From an uncultured Pelagibacteraceae bacterium (lineage in GTDB: Bacteria > Pseudomonadota > Alphaproteobacteria > Pelagibacterales > AG-422-B15): a stretch of 64,000 nt of DNA. The notes under the pieces were generated by a model. That model ran no database searches, was not told the origin of the DNA, and was given only the letters and a program-made list of their open reading frames with translations. Positions 36,598 through 46,058 of the stretch are shown in pieces (positions within the stretch are counted from its first letter, which is position 1; every line of letters starts with the position of its first letter). The translations under genes and the position numbers were made by a program. Location of the stretch: assembly GCA_902571005.1 (NCBI GenBank), contig CACGAG010000003.1, positions 1 to 64,000 of the forward strand. Direction: 5' to 3'.

Positions 36598-38028
36598 TTA
36601 TTGTGATAACTTTTTCTTGATGAGGTCATTAACTATTTTTGGATTAGCTTTACCTTTAGAAAGTTTCATAGCCTCGCCAACAAAAAAACCAAAAAGTTTA
36701 TCTTTTCCATTTTTATATTTTTTAACGTTTTCTGGATTTGAATTTAATACAATATCAACTAGGCTTTCTATTTCATTTTCATCACTAATTTGGGATAAAC
36801 CTTTTTCATCAATAATCTCTAACGCACCTTTTCCACTTTCACACATTTCCTCCAACACTTCCTTTGCTTGACGGTTTGAAATCTTACCATTTTCGATGTT
36901 ATCAACCAGTTCACCAAGTTGTTTTGAAGTAATAGGACTATCCTCAATAATCAGATTTTTTTTATTTAGTATTGAAAATAATTCTCCAGTAACCCATGTT
37001 GTTACAAGTTTTGGATTTCTGTTCTTTACAACGTCTTCGAAATATTCACTTGTTGCTTTGTCTGAAACAATAATATTTGCATCATAAGAACTAAGAGAAT
37101 ATTCATTAATAAATCTCTTTTTTATTTGATCTGGCAATTCTGGTATTGAGTCTTGTAAAACTTTAATCCAGTCATCATCCAAAGTGAGTGGCAAGAGGTC
37201 TGGATCAGGAAAATATCGATAATCATGAGCATCTTCTTTTGACCTCATTGATCTCGTTTCACCAGACTGCGTATTAAATAATCTTGTTTCTTGATTAACA
37301 CTTTCTCCTTGCTCAATAAGTTTTATTTGTCTTTTTGCTTCATAAACGATAGCTGCATGAATAAATTTAAATGAGTTTAAGTTTTTGATTTCACACCTTG
37401 TACCTAATTCATTTCCAGGCTTGTTTACAGAAACATTTACATCGGCTCTTAAAGATCCTTGTTCCATATTTCCGTCACATGTACCAAGATATCTTAGAAT
37501 ACTTCTAACTTTTCGAACATATTCAACAGCCTCCTCTGGTGAGCTCATATCTGGTTTAGATACAATTTCCATTAAAGCAATTCCTGAACGATTCAAGTCA
37601 ACAAAAGTGAAGTTTGGATCCTGATCATGCAAACTTTTACCTGCATCTTGTTCTAAATGAAGTCTCTCAACTCCTATTTTCTTTTGACCGTTTTCAGTTT
37701 CTATTTCAACAAATCCTTCTCCCACTATTGGGTCCTTAAACTGAGATATCTGGTAGCCTTGTGGTAAATCTTGGTAAAAATAATTCTTACGATCAAAAAT
37801 AGATTTTTTATTTATTTTTGCATTTAATCCAATCCCTGACTTAACGGCTTGCTCAATACAAAATTTATTAATTACAGGCAGCATACCTGGCATTGCTGCA
37901 TCAATTAGACTGACTTGACTATTAGGTTTAGATCCAAAATCGGTTGGTGATGGTGAAAATAATTTAGATTTTGAATTAACTTGAGCATGAATCTCTATTC
38001 CAATAACTAAATTCCAACTCTCAATCAT
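36598..38028 (-). CDS. gatB: Aspartyl/glutamyl-tRNA(Asn/Gln) amidotransferase subunit B
   Basis: GatB is the kinase subunit that activates the misacylated tRNA carboxylate. The core has WNLVIGIEIHAQVNSKSKLFSPSP, DRKNYFYQDLPQGYQISQ and DVNVSVNKPGNELGTRCEIKNLNSF, and the C-terminal YqeY-like tail domain is intact. I use the ATG at 38028, overlapping the gatA stop as ATGA; an in-frame ATG four codons earlier (38040) is also possible. The order gatC-gatA-gatB forms one operon. Confidence 0.95.
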   Translation of the reverse strand: MIESWNLVIGIEIHAQVNSKSKLFSPSPTDFGSKPNSQVSLIDAAMPGMLPVINKFCIEQAVKSGIGLNAKINKKSIFDRKNYFYQDLPQGYQISQFKDPIVGEGFVEIETENGQKKIGVERLHLEQDAGKSLHDQDPNFTFVDLNRSGIALMEIVSKPDMSSPEEAVEYVRKVRSILRYLGTCDGNMEQGSLRADVNVSVNKPGNELGTRCEIKNLNSFKFIHAAIVYEAKRQIKLIEQGESVNQETRLFNTQSGETRSMRSKEDAHDYRYFPDPDLLPLTLDDDWIKVLQDSIPELPDQIKKRFINEYSLSSYDANIIVSDKATSEYFEDVVKNRNPKLVTTWVTGELFSILNKKNLIIEDSPITSKQLGELVDNIENGKISNRQAKEVLEEMCESGKGALEIIDEKGLSQISDENEIESLVDIVLNSNPENVKKYKNGKDKLFGFFVGEAMKLSKGKANPKIVNDLIKKKLSQ

Positions 38029-39500
38029 TTGAGCCACCATTTTTCTGGAGTTTCTGAATAGTTAATAGTTTTCTCTATATTTCTAGCAACATTGAGTAAT
38101 TTTTGTTCTTCAAATGAATTTGTTATCAATTGTAAGCCAATTGGCAAATTATTTTCGTCATTTGTGAAGGGAATTGATATACCTGGTAAACCTGCTAGAT
38201 TTACAGGAACAGTAAAAATGTCATTTAGATAGTTTTGTACTGGATCAGAAGGCTCATTTGCAATTTCAAATGCCGTTGAAGGTGTTGAAGGGGTGAGAAT
38301 TGCATCAACTTTTTTAAAAGCTTCAACGTAATCACTTTTTATTAATGATCTAATTTTTTGGGCTTTAATATAATAAGCATCATAATACCCTGATGACAAT
38401 ACATATGTACCAATTAATATTCTTCTCTTTACTTCATCGCCAAATCCCTCTGATCTTGTTTTTTCATACATATCAATGAGATTATTTCCTTTTACTCTGA
38501 GTCCATATCTCACTCCATCATAGCGCGCTAAATTTGATGAAGCTTCTGCAGGTGCAATAATATAGTAAGCAGGTAAAGCGCTCATTGTATAAGGTAAGCT
38601 AATATCTAATATTTCTGCTCCATTAGTCTTTAGTAGATCTGCGCACTCATCCCAGCTTTTTTGAGTACTAGCTGGAAGCTTGTCGCTTCTAAATTCTTTT
38701 GGGATTCCAATCTTCATCCCTTTTATATCTGGATTTAAATTTTCATAGTAATTTTCTTTTGGATTGACCGAGGAAGTTGAGTCCTTTTCATCGTGACCCG
38801 ATATTATATCTAAAAAAATTGCAGCATCTTCAACGGTTTTTGTAATTGGTCCCGCTTGATCTAATGAAGATGCAAATGCGACTATTCCCCATCGCGATAC
38901 TCTTCCATAAGAAGGTTTTAATCCAACAGTGCCTGTAAAAGATGCAGGTTGTCTAATTGAGCCTCCAGTATCCGTTCCAAGAGAGGCTACACAAAGATCA
39001 CCCGAAACTGCTGCTGCTGATCCTCCGGATGAACCTCCTGGAACAAGTTTATTATTAGAATTTACAGATTTCCATGGATTCATTACCGGGCCAAAAAAAC
39101 TTGTTTTGTTGGTTGAACCCATTGCAAATTCATCACAATTTAATTTGCCTAAACTAATCAAGCCTGCATCATCACACTTTTGAGTTACAGTAGACTCATA
39201 ATTTGGAACAAAGTTTGATAAAATTTTACTTGATGCAGTAGTAGTCACACCCTTAGTACAAAATAAGTCTTTTATTCCAATTGGAATTCCGTCGAACTTA
39301 CTTCTGAGATTTTGATTTTTTCTTCTCTCGTCAGATTTTTCAGCATCAATAAGAGCTTTCTCTTTTGATACAGTATTGTAGCAATTTAACTCTTTACCAC
39401 GTTCAATATTTTTCAAATACTCTGAAGTTAACTCTTTCGATGATATTTTATTATTTTCCAAAAGAGTTGCCAGCGATTTTAATGTATAACTATCTTTCAT
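38025..39500 (-). CDS. gatA: Aspartyl/glutamyl-tRNA(Asn/Gln) amidotransferase subunit A
   Basis: The 491-residue amidase-signature enzyme supplies ammonia from glutamine. The catalytic Ser-cisSer-Lys set is visible: lysine in GIKDLFCTKG, and the serines in PGGSSGGSAAAVSGD and GTDTGGSIRQPASF. Length is normal. The start overlaps the gatC stop by one base. GatCAB makes Gln-tRNA and/or Asn-tRNA. Confidence 0.96.
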   Translation of the reverse strand: MKDSYTLKSLATLLENNKISSKELTSEYLKNIERGKELNCYNTVSKEKALIDAEKSDERRKNQNLRSKFDGIPIGIKDLFCTKGVTTTASSKILSNFVPNYESTVTQKCDDAGLISLGKLNCDEFAMGSTNKTSFFGPVMNPWKSVNSNNKLVPGGSSGGSAAAVSGDLCVASLGTDTGGSIRQPASFTGTVGLKPSYGRVSRWGIVAFASSLDQAGPITKTVEDAAIFLDIISGHDEKDSTSSVNPKENYYENLNPDIKGMKIGIPKEFRSDKLPASTQKSWDECADLLKTNGAEILDISLPYTMSALPAYYIIAPAEASSNLARYDGVRYGLRVKGNNLIDMYEKTRSEGFGDEVKRRILIGTYVLSSGYYDAYYIKAQKIRSLIKSDYVEAFKKVDAILTPSTPSTAFEIANEPSDPVQNYLNDIFTVPVNLAGLPGISIPFTNDENNLPIGLQLITNSFEEQKLLNVARNIEKTINYSETPEKWWLK

Positions 39501-39787
39501 TATTCAATCACTTTTGGAACAACAAAAAAGTTCATTTCTTTTTCAGGTGCATTTTCTAGCACATCTTCAGTACTATTCTTATTTTCTACTTTATCATCTC
39601 TAACTTCTAGTTTTTGATTAAGAGAATTAGATGTCGGATCAACTTGATCAGTTCTAATTTCTTTTAACTGGTCAACAAACTCTAAGATTGAATTCAGATC
39701 TTGACTAAGATTATTGAGTTTATCGTCACTGATAGAAATTCTTGCTAACTTACCAAGCTTTAAAAGACTTTTCTTATCAAATTCCAT
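39500..39787 (-). CDS. gatC: Aspartyl/glutamyl-tRNA(Asn/Gln) amidotransferase subunit C
   Basis: The 95-residue GatC begins KSLLKLGKLARISISDDKLNNLSQDLNSILEFVDQLKEI, the typical helical start, and ends with a short loop that wraps GatA and GatB. It is first in the gatCAB operon. The start is 49 bases from the divergent ruvX ATG at 39837. Confidence 0.93.
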   Translation of the reverse strand: MEFDKKSLLKLGKLARISISDDKLNNLSQDLNSILEFVDQLKEIRTDQVDPTSNSLNQKLEVRDDKVENKNSTEDVLENAPEKEMNFFVVPKVIE

Positions 39788-39836
39788 ATTTATAAGAGGT
39801 ACTAACTTAAATTAATGTATGATATACAGTCAAAAA

Positions 39837-40328
39837 ATGACTAATGAAACAAAAAAAGAAGTAGATATCGCTGATTTTAAGTCATTAGTGGAAAGTAACC
39901 ATAAAATTCTAGGATTGGATATTGGTAGTAAAAGAATTGGAGTTGCAATTTCTACATCAGATATGACAGGGGCTCTACCATTAAGAACTATTAAATATTC
40001 AAATTTGAAAGACTTTCTGAAAGAAATAAATGAGATAGTTAAACTTCACGAAGTTAAAGCCCTCATCATTGGACTGCCTTTAAATATGGATGGAAGTGAG
40101 GGAAAAAGTGCTCAATCAATCCGTGATAAATCAAGAGCCATAAATTTGTCTTTAAATATTCCCTATTCTTTTTGGGATGAGAGACTTTCTACTGTTGCTG
40201 TGGAAAAATTATATACAGATAATTCTAAAAGCAGAAAAACTGCCCATAATGAAAAAAAAGAAATTGATAGTCTAGCGTCAGCATTTATCTTGGAAGGCGC
40301 ATTAAATTATATTAAAAGAATGAATTAA
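39837..40328 (+). CDS. ruvX: YqgF/RuvX-type RNase H-like nuclease
   Basis: The protein of about 163 residues has KILGLDIGSKRIGVAIS, the middle LIIGLPLNMDGSEG and the C-terminal DERLSTVAVEK, the acidic motifs of the YqgF fold. It is a putative Holliday junction resolvase also linked to 16S rRNA 5' processing. An in-frame ATG at 39819 would add six residues; a TATGAT at 39818-39823 could be a -10 box favouring the later start. It overlaps pyrB by one base. Confidence 0.88.
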   Translation: MTNETKKEVDIADFKSLVESNHKILGLDIGSKRIGVAISTSDMTGALPLRTIKYSNLKDFLKEINEIVKLHEVKALIIGLPLNMDGSEGKSAQSIRDKSRAINLSLNIPYSFWDERLSTVAVEKLYTDNSKSRKTAHNEKKEIDSLASAFILEGALNYIKRMN

Positions 40329-41266
40329 TGCTTGAAAACATTCAAATCCCTAAAATCTCTCAAACCCATCTGCATGGCATAAAAGATCTTAGTATTGAGG
40401 ATATAAATAATATTTTAGAACTCAGTAAAATTTTCAAAGAACACAACAAAGAAAAAGATAAAAAAATACCAATTTTAAAAGGTAGAACAATTATAAACCT
40501 TTTTTTTGAACCCTCTACAAGAACACTAATCTCTTTTGAAATAGCAGCTAAAAGATTAGGTGCTGATGTAATTAATATGAATATTGAAGGATCCTCATTA
40601 AGAAAAGGTGAGAGTTTATTTGATACTGCTCAAACTTTAGGAGCAATGAATCCTGATCTAGTGATAATCCGACATGGAGAAAATGAGGCCTCAAAAGAAA
40701 TTGCTAAAATATTAAAATGTCCTGTTATAAATGCTGGAGAAGGTGTAAATGAACACCCTACACAAGCATTGCTTGATGCTTATACAATCATGAGTCACAA
40801 TCGAAAACTTAATGATATCACAGTTTCAATATGTGGTGATCTTGAACATAGTCGAGTAGCAAGGTCAAACTACTATCTTCTAAATAAAATGAAATCAAAA
40901 GTTAGATTCGTATTTCCTGATTATTTTAAACCAAAAGATTTAGATAAATACGATGTTGAAACGTTCACAAATCTAGAAGATGGTATAAAAGATGCTGATA
41001 TAGTAATGATGCTTAGAATTCAAAATGAAAGAATAAAAGATTTAAATCTTCCATCAGCAGATGATTATTTTAGAAGTTTTGGGCTTACTTATGAAAAGTT
41101 AAAATCAGCAAAGCCTGAAGTACTAGTGCTTCACCCTGGTCCAATAAATCGAGGTGTAGAAATAGAGAATGAACTAGCTGATGATGTAAATAAATCAGTG
41201 ATAACTGAACAGGTTGAAAATGGAGTAGCTGTTCGTATGGCTTGTTTGTCAATTCTGGTTAAATGA
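40328..41266 (+). CDS. pyrB: Aspartate carbamoyltransferase, catalytic chain
   Basis: The first committed pyrimidine enzyme joins carbamoyl phosphate and aspartate. The 312 residues have the carbamoyl phosphate motif FFEPSTRTLISFE, EHPTQALLDAYT and the LHPGPINRGVE loop. No regulatory chain PyrI and no pyrC are nearby, although pyrC commonly follows pyrB in alphaproteobacteria. It overlaps plsY by four bases. Confidence 0.95.
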   Translation: MLENIQIPKISQTHLHGIKDLSIEDINNILELSKIFKEHNKEKDKKIPILKGRTIINLFFEPSTRTLISFEIAAKRLGADVINMNIEGSSLRKGESLFDTAQTLGAMNPDLVIIRHGENEASKEIAKILKCPVINAGEGVNEHPTQALLDAYTIMSHNRKLNDITVSICGDLEHSRVARSNYYLLNKMKSKVRFVFPDYFKPKDLDKYDVETFTNLEDGIKDADIVMMLRIQNERIKDLNLPSADDYFRSFGLTYEKLKSAKPEVLVLHPGPINRGVEIENELADDVNKSVITEQVENGVAVRMACLSILVK

Positions 41267-41844
41267 TTTTCGAAATAATTTTAATTATTTACTTTTCCTA
41301 CCTTTTGGGTTCAATTCCAACTGGTATTTTGGTATCGAGGTTATTCAATTTAGGGGAGCTTAAAAGTATTGGCTCAGGAAATATTGGGGCTACGAACGTA
41401 TTAAGAACTGGAAACTCCTCAGCTGCAGGAATTACATTATTTGTTGACTTTTTTAAGGCGTTAATACCAATAACCCTTACTCTGGCAATCAATGATAATT
41501 TACTTTTTATATCTGGAACTTTTATTCTATTTGGTCATATGTTTCCTATATGGCTTGATGATTTAAAAGGGGGTAAAGGATATGCTTCTTTTATGGGAAT
41601 TATATTTGTAGTTAACTTTTATTTATTTTTAGCTCTTGCAGTAAGTTGGATTATAATTTTTGTAATTTATAGATATTCGTCACTTGCAAGTTTGCTGTCT
41701 GCAAATTTAATTTCGTTAATTTCATTATTTTATTTTGATTTCAACGTTTCTTTTATGTGTTTAATTATAAATCTAATTATCATCTTTTCTCATCATGAAA
41801 ATATAAATCGCTTATTAAAGCGTCAAGAGAAGAAATTGTATTAA
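41263..41844 (+). CDS. plsY: Acyl-phosphate:glycerol-3-phosphate acyltransferase PlsY
   Basis: The 193-residue inner membrane enzyme has about five membrane segments and the loops SYLLGSIPTGILVSR, GSGNIGATNVLRTG and LKGGKGYASFMG. It acylates glycerol 3-phosphate with the acyl phosphate made by PlsX (8612), starting phospholipid synthesis. It lies 87 bases before topA. The dprA gene often found between plsY and topA is absent. Confidence 0.94.
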   Translation: MIFEIILIIYFSYLLGSIPTGILVSRLFNLGELKSIGSGNIGATNVLRTGNSSAAGITLFVDFFKALIPITLTLAINDNLLFISGTFILFGHMFPIWLDDLKGGKGYASFMGIIFVVNFYLFLALAVSWIIIFVIYRYSSLASLLSANLISLISLFYFDFNVSFMCLIINLIIIFSHHENINRLLKRQEKKLY

Positions 41845-41885
41845 GCCTTATATTCTGCCAATTATAAAATATTTTTTGTGAAAAT

Positions 41886-41912
41886 TTGACAAAGCTCACA
41901 AAAATATATTAA
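41886..41912 (+). promoter_or_regulatory. Possible promoter of topA
   Basis: A perfect TTGACA (41886-41891) is followed after 15 bases by TATTAA (41907-41912). Transcription would start about 12 bases before the topA ATG, leaving a very short leader that carries AAGGA (41926-41930). The 15-base spacer is shorter than ideal. Confidence 0.45.
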
Positions 41913-41931
41913 AGAGCGCGTTTATAAGGAT

Positions 41932-44502
41932 ATGAATTTAGTAATAGTAGAAAGCCCAGCTAAGGCTAAAACAATAAATAAATACTTAGGAAGTGAGTTC
42001 AATGTACTTGCAAGCTTTGGTCATGTTCGTGATTTGCCATCTAAAAATGGCTCTGTAGATCCAGAAAATAATTTTGCTTTTGAATGGGAAGTTTCTTCAA
42101 CTTCAAAGAAACATATGAAAGAGATTTATGATGCCAGCGCTGATGCATCTACTCTTTATCTTGCAACTGACCCAGATAGAGAAGGTGAAGCGATTGCATG
42201 GCACATTGTTGAGCTATTAAATAAGAAAAAATTATTAAAAGATAAAACTGTCAAGAGAGTCGTCTTTAGTGAGATCACAAAAAATGCAGTAAAAAATGGT
42301 ATTGCCAATCCAAGAGATATTGACACTGATCTTGTAGATGCCTATTTAGCTCGAAGAGCACTGGATTATCTATTTGGCTTTAATTTATCACCGGTATTAT
42401 GGAGAAAGTTACCTGGAGCTAAATCAGCAGGAAGAGTTCAATCAGTTGCCTTAAGATTGATATGTGAACGTGAACTTGCCATAGAATCTTTCGAACCTGA
42501 TGAGTATTGGAAAATTAAAAGCAATGTTAAATTTGAAGATGGTTTTTGTATAGAAGCTAATTTACTTTCTGTAGAAGGAAAAAAAGTAGAAAAATTTAGC
42601 TTTAAGTCTGAAGATGATGCGAAAAAAATTGTAAATTTATTCTCGGATAATAAATTTGAAATAATAGATATTACAAAAAAACCAGCATCGAGAAACCCGG
42701 AGCCACCTTTTTCTACCTCAACACTCCAACAAACTGCATCAAGTATTTATGGTTTTGGCGCTTCTCGAACAATGCAAATTGCACAAAAATTATTTCAAGG
42801 TATTGAAATTAATGGTGAAACAGTTGGTTTAATAACTTATATGCGTACTGATAGTACTGATATATCTAAAGAAGCAATTGAAACGTATAGAAACTATTTG
42901 AAAAAAAATTTTGAGAATGGGTATTGCCCTTCTGAAGTAAGAACTTACAAATCAAAAAAAGCTAAAAACGCCCAAGAAGCTCACGAGGGAATTCGACCTA
43001 CTGATATTGAATTAACACCTGATCAGGTTTCAAAATATTTAGATACAGATAGCTTAAAATTATACTCATTAATATGGAAAAGGGCGCTTGCGAGTCAAAT
43101 GAGTTCTGCTGTATTTGAAAGAACAGCTATTGATATCAGCTCTGAAAAGAATGAATTGAAACTGAGAGCAAACGGTTCTGTAGTAAAATTTGATGGGTTT
43201 TTGAATATTTATAGTGAGTTTAAAGTAAAAAGTGATGAACAAATTAAAAAAGATGAAAATGAGGAAGATGAAGATGAGGTTACATTGCCCGCTATTTCGA
43301 AAGGAATGAAGATAGAGTCAGTTTCACCAGCAGAAACACAGCATTTTACTTTACCGCCCCCTAGATACTCTGAAGCAAGTTTAGTAAAAAAATTAGAAGA
43401 ATTGGGCATAGGAAGACCTTCAACTTACGCAAGTATTATATCTGTTCTAAAAACAAGAAATTATGTTGAACTTGATAAAAATAGGTTTGTACCTGTTGAT
43501 AGAGCAATATTGATAACGGCGTTTCTTAAAGGATTTTTCTCAAAGTACATTGATTACGAGTTTACTGCTGGAATGGAAGAATCACTTGATGAAATTACTT
43601 CTGGAAAAATAAAATGGACTGAATTTTTAGAAAATTTTTGGAAAAATTTTTCTACAAATGTAGGTGATGTTACTGATTTGAGAATTACTAATATATTAGA
43701 TAATTTAAATGAAATTCTTAAGTCCCATATATTTGAGCAAAAAGAAAAAACTAACGGAGAAAAGGCAATATCAAGAAGTTGCCCTTCTGAAAACTGTGAA
43801 GGTGAACTAAGTCTTAAAGTAAGTAGATTTGGAGCGTTCGTAGGCTGTTCCAACTATCCCGATTGTAAGTTTACTAGACCTATCTCTCATAAAAAAATTA
43901 AAGAAGCATTTGAAGATACAATTCTTGGAAAAGATGCTGAGTCAGAACAAGATATTAAATTATTGAATGGAAGATTTGGGCCATACGTTCAGCTTGGTGA
44001 TGTGGTTGAAAAAGAAAAACCAAAGAGAGCCTCGGTACCTAAAGGAATTTCCCCCTCTGCAATAGATTTAGAGAAAGCTCAGTACTTATTAAGTTTACCA
44101 AGAGAGATAGGTGGTCATCCTGAAACAGGTGAAATTATTACTGTGAATTATGGCCGCTATGGTGGCTACATTAATTGTGGTGATAAAAATGCTAGCCTTG
44201 AGGATAATTCTGAAATTTTTGATATTGGTATTAATAGAGCAGTTTCTCTACTTGCTAATGCAAAGCCTGGCAGACTTAAAAGTTCATCTGAAATCAAAAC
44301 TTTAGGAGAACATCCTGATGATAAAAAACCAATCAAAGTTATGAAAGGGAAGTTCGGGCCCTATATTAAATATAAAAGTATTAATGCCACAATTCCCGAT
44401 AATATTGACCCTGAGGAGATTCTAATGGAAGAAGCTATTGATTTGATTGAAAAAAAACTAGAAAAAACAGGTAAGAAAAAGAAAAAATCTTCTAAAAAAT
44501 AA
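41932..44502 (+). CDS. topA: DNA topoisomerase I
   Basis: TopA relaxes negative supercoils. The 856 residues have the Toprim motif IVESPAKAKTINKYL and ATDPDREGEAIAWHI, and the catalytic tyrosine in TYMRTDSTDIS (Tyr303). One four-cysteine zinc motif is present (CPSENC...CSNYPDC), followed by several TopA C-terminal repeats (GRFGPYVQ, YGRYGGYINCG, GKFGPYIK) and a lysine-rich end. AAGGA stands only one base before the ATG, unusually close. Confidence 0.95.
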   Translation: MNLVIVESPAKAKTINKYLGSEFNVLASFGHVRDLPSKNGSVDPENNFAFEWEVSSTSKKHMKEIYDASADASTLYLATDPDREGEAIAWHIVELLNKKKLLKDKTVKRVVFSEITKNAVKNGIANPRDIDTDLVDAYLARRALDYLFGFNLSPVLWRKLPGAKSAGRVQSVALRLICERELAIESFEPDEYWKIKSNVKFEDGFCIEANLLSVEGKKVEKFSFKSEDDAKKIVNLFSDNKFEIIDITKKPASRNPEPPFSTSTLQQTASSIYGFGASRTMQIAQKLFQGIEINGETVGLITYMRTDSTDISKEAIETYRNYLKKNFENGYCPSEVRTYKSKKAKNAQEAHEGIRPTDIELTPDQVSKYLDTDSLKLYSLIWKRALASQMSSAVFERTAIDISSEKNELKLRANGSVVKFDGFLNIYSEFKVKSDEQIKKDENEEDEDEVTLPAISKGMKIESVSPAETQHFTLPPPRYSEASLVKKLEELGIGRPSTYASIISVLKTRNYVELDKNRFVPVDRAILITAFLKGFFSKYIDYEFTAGMEESLDEITSGKIKWTEFLENFWKNFSTNVGDVTDLRITNILDNLNEILKSHIFEQKEKTNGEKAISRSCPSENCEGELSLKVSRFGAFVGCSNYPDCKFTRPISHKKIKEAFEDTILGKDAESEQDIKLLNGRFGPYVQLGDVVEKEKPKRASVPKGISPSAIDLEKAQYLLSLPREIGGHPETGEIITVNYGRYGGYINCGDKNASLEDNSEIFDIGINRAVSLLANAKPGRLKSSSEIKTLGEHPDDKKPIKVMKGKFGPYIKYKSINATIPDNIDPEEILMEEAIDLIEKKLEKTGKKKKKSSKK

Positions 44503-44564
44503 AAAAACCTGTATCTTTATAATCTTTACAAAAATTAAATTATTAACAAGTTGAAAGGTTAACT

Positions 44565-46055
44565 ATGGCTCTCGCTCTAAATGATGTGATGGAAAAAAAA
44601 TCATCTCTGGATTTTAAAAATCAGGCTTTTATTAATGGAAACTATATAAATTCAGTAACAGGCAAAACGTTTGAGAGCATTAGCCCTGTTGATGGATCAA
44701 TAATAACTAGCGTTTCAGAATGTGACGTTGAAGACATAAATATAGCTGTCAAAGCTGCGCGCGATGTATTTGAAAAAGGGTCATGGTCTAGAATGGCTCC
44801 TTCAAAAAGAAAAAAAATACTCTTTAATTTCGCTGACTTAATGAAAAAAAATATTTTAGAGCTTGGCTTGCTAGAAACCTTAAACATGGGCAAGCCTATA
44901 ACTAGAGCAACAGGCGATATAGCGGCATGTATTAATTGTACAAAATGGTATGCTGAGGCAATTGATAAACTCTATGATGATGTAGCACCAACAAGTGATA
45001 ATTTAATTGCCACTATCACAAAAGAACCTCTGGGTGTAGTTGGAGCAGTTACTCCTTGGAATTTTCCTTTGTTAATGGCTTGTTGGAAATTTGCACCTGC
45101 GTTAGCGACTGGAAATAGTTTTATTTTAAAGCCTGCAGAACAATCACCTTTATCTGCATTAAGAGTTGCCGAACTAGCAATGGAGGCTGGTATTCCAGAA
45201 GGAGTCTTCAATGTAGTGCCGGGTTATGGTCCTACTGCAGGAAGAGCATTAGGGACTCACATGGATGTTGATAAACTTGGATTTACTGGATCTACTGAAG
45301 TTGGAAGATATTTTTTATCTTACGCAGGTGAGTCCAACATGAAGAGGGTTTCACTGGAGTGTGGAGGAAAGTCTCCAAATATAATATTTGCAGATGCACC
45401 TGATTTAGACCACGCCGCGAAAATGGCAGCCGATGGCATGTTTGGAAACAGTGGTCAGGTATGTGATGCGCCCTCAAGGTTGCTACTTCAAAAATCGATA
45501 AAAGACGAATTTTTAGAAAAAGTCGTAAGCTACTCTCAACCTTGGATGCCAGGTAACCCGTTTGATCCAAACACTTTAATGGGCTCAATAGTCGATAAAA
45601 CCCAAACTGATAGAATCATGAATTATATAGATAAAGGTAAATCTGAAGGTGCAAATGTTATAACTGGTGGTGATCAAGTGCTTCAAGACTCAGGTGGCTA
45701 CTATGTCAGTCCTACGGTATTTAAAGATGTTCAAAATTCAATGACTGTTGCTAAAGAGGAAATTTTTGGACCAGTATTATGTGCCATAGATTTTGAAAAT
45801 GAAGATGAAGCTCTTCAAATAGCAAATGATACTCATTATGGACTTAATGCAATGATATGGTCTAATGATTTAAATAAAGTACACAAGCTTGCAAAAAGAA
45901 TTAAAAGCGGGAAAGTTCTGATAAATAGTTTGAGTGATGGAGATATGTCTTTACCTCATGGTGGATACAAGCAGTCAGGTTCTGGAAGAGATAAATCTCT
46001 GGAAGCTCTTGGCCAATATACTCAAACAAAACTTACATTGATAGAAGTTAAGTAA
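44565..46055 (+). CDS. NAD(P)-dependent aldehyde dehydrogenase (PuuC/BetB-like)
   Basis: The 496-residue aldehyde dehydrogenase has VTPWNFPLLMACWKFAPALA, GFTGSTEVGR, the general-base glutamate in SLECGGKSPN and the nucleophile in GNSGQVCDAP (Cys300). The closest known group by eye is gamma-glutamyl-gamma-aminobutyraldehyde or betaine-type aldehyde dehydrogenases. An aspartate directly after the nucleophile is uncommon. GAAAGG (44553-44558) precedes the ATG by six bases. It could oxidise aldehydes from amine breakdown, for example by the flavoprotein at 22046. Confidence 0.88.
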   Translation: MALALNDVMEKKSSLDFKNQAFINGNYINSVTGKTFESISPVDGSIITSVSECDVEDINIAVKAARDVFEKGSWSRMAPSKRKKILFNFADLMKKNILELGLLETLNMGKPITRATGDIAACINCTKWYAEAIDKLYDDVAPTSDNLIATITKEPLGVVGAVTPWNFPLLMACWKFAPALATGNSFILKPAEQSPLSALRVAELAMEAGIPEGVFNVVPGYGPTAGRALGTHMDVDKLGFTGSTEVGRYFLSYAGESNMKRVSLECGGKSPNIIFADAPDLDHAAKMAADGMFGNSGQVCDAPSRLLLQKSIKDEFLEKVVSYSQPWMPGNPFDPNTLMGSIVDKTQTDRIMNYIDKGKSEGANVITGGDQVLQDSGGYYVSPTVFKDVQNSMTVAKEEIFGPVLCAIDFENEDEALQIANDTHYGLNAMIWSNDLNKVHKLAKRIKSGKVLINSLSDGDMSLPHGGYKQSGSGRDKSLEALGQYTQTKLTLIEVK

Positions 46056-46058
46056 TTA

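Noticed and set aside
45292..45588. Minus-strand open frame opposite the aldehyde dehydrogenase
   Set aside because: It is the antisense shadow of the conserved catalytic region, with no ribosome-binding site or recognisable motif.
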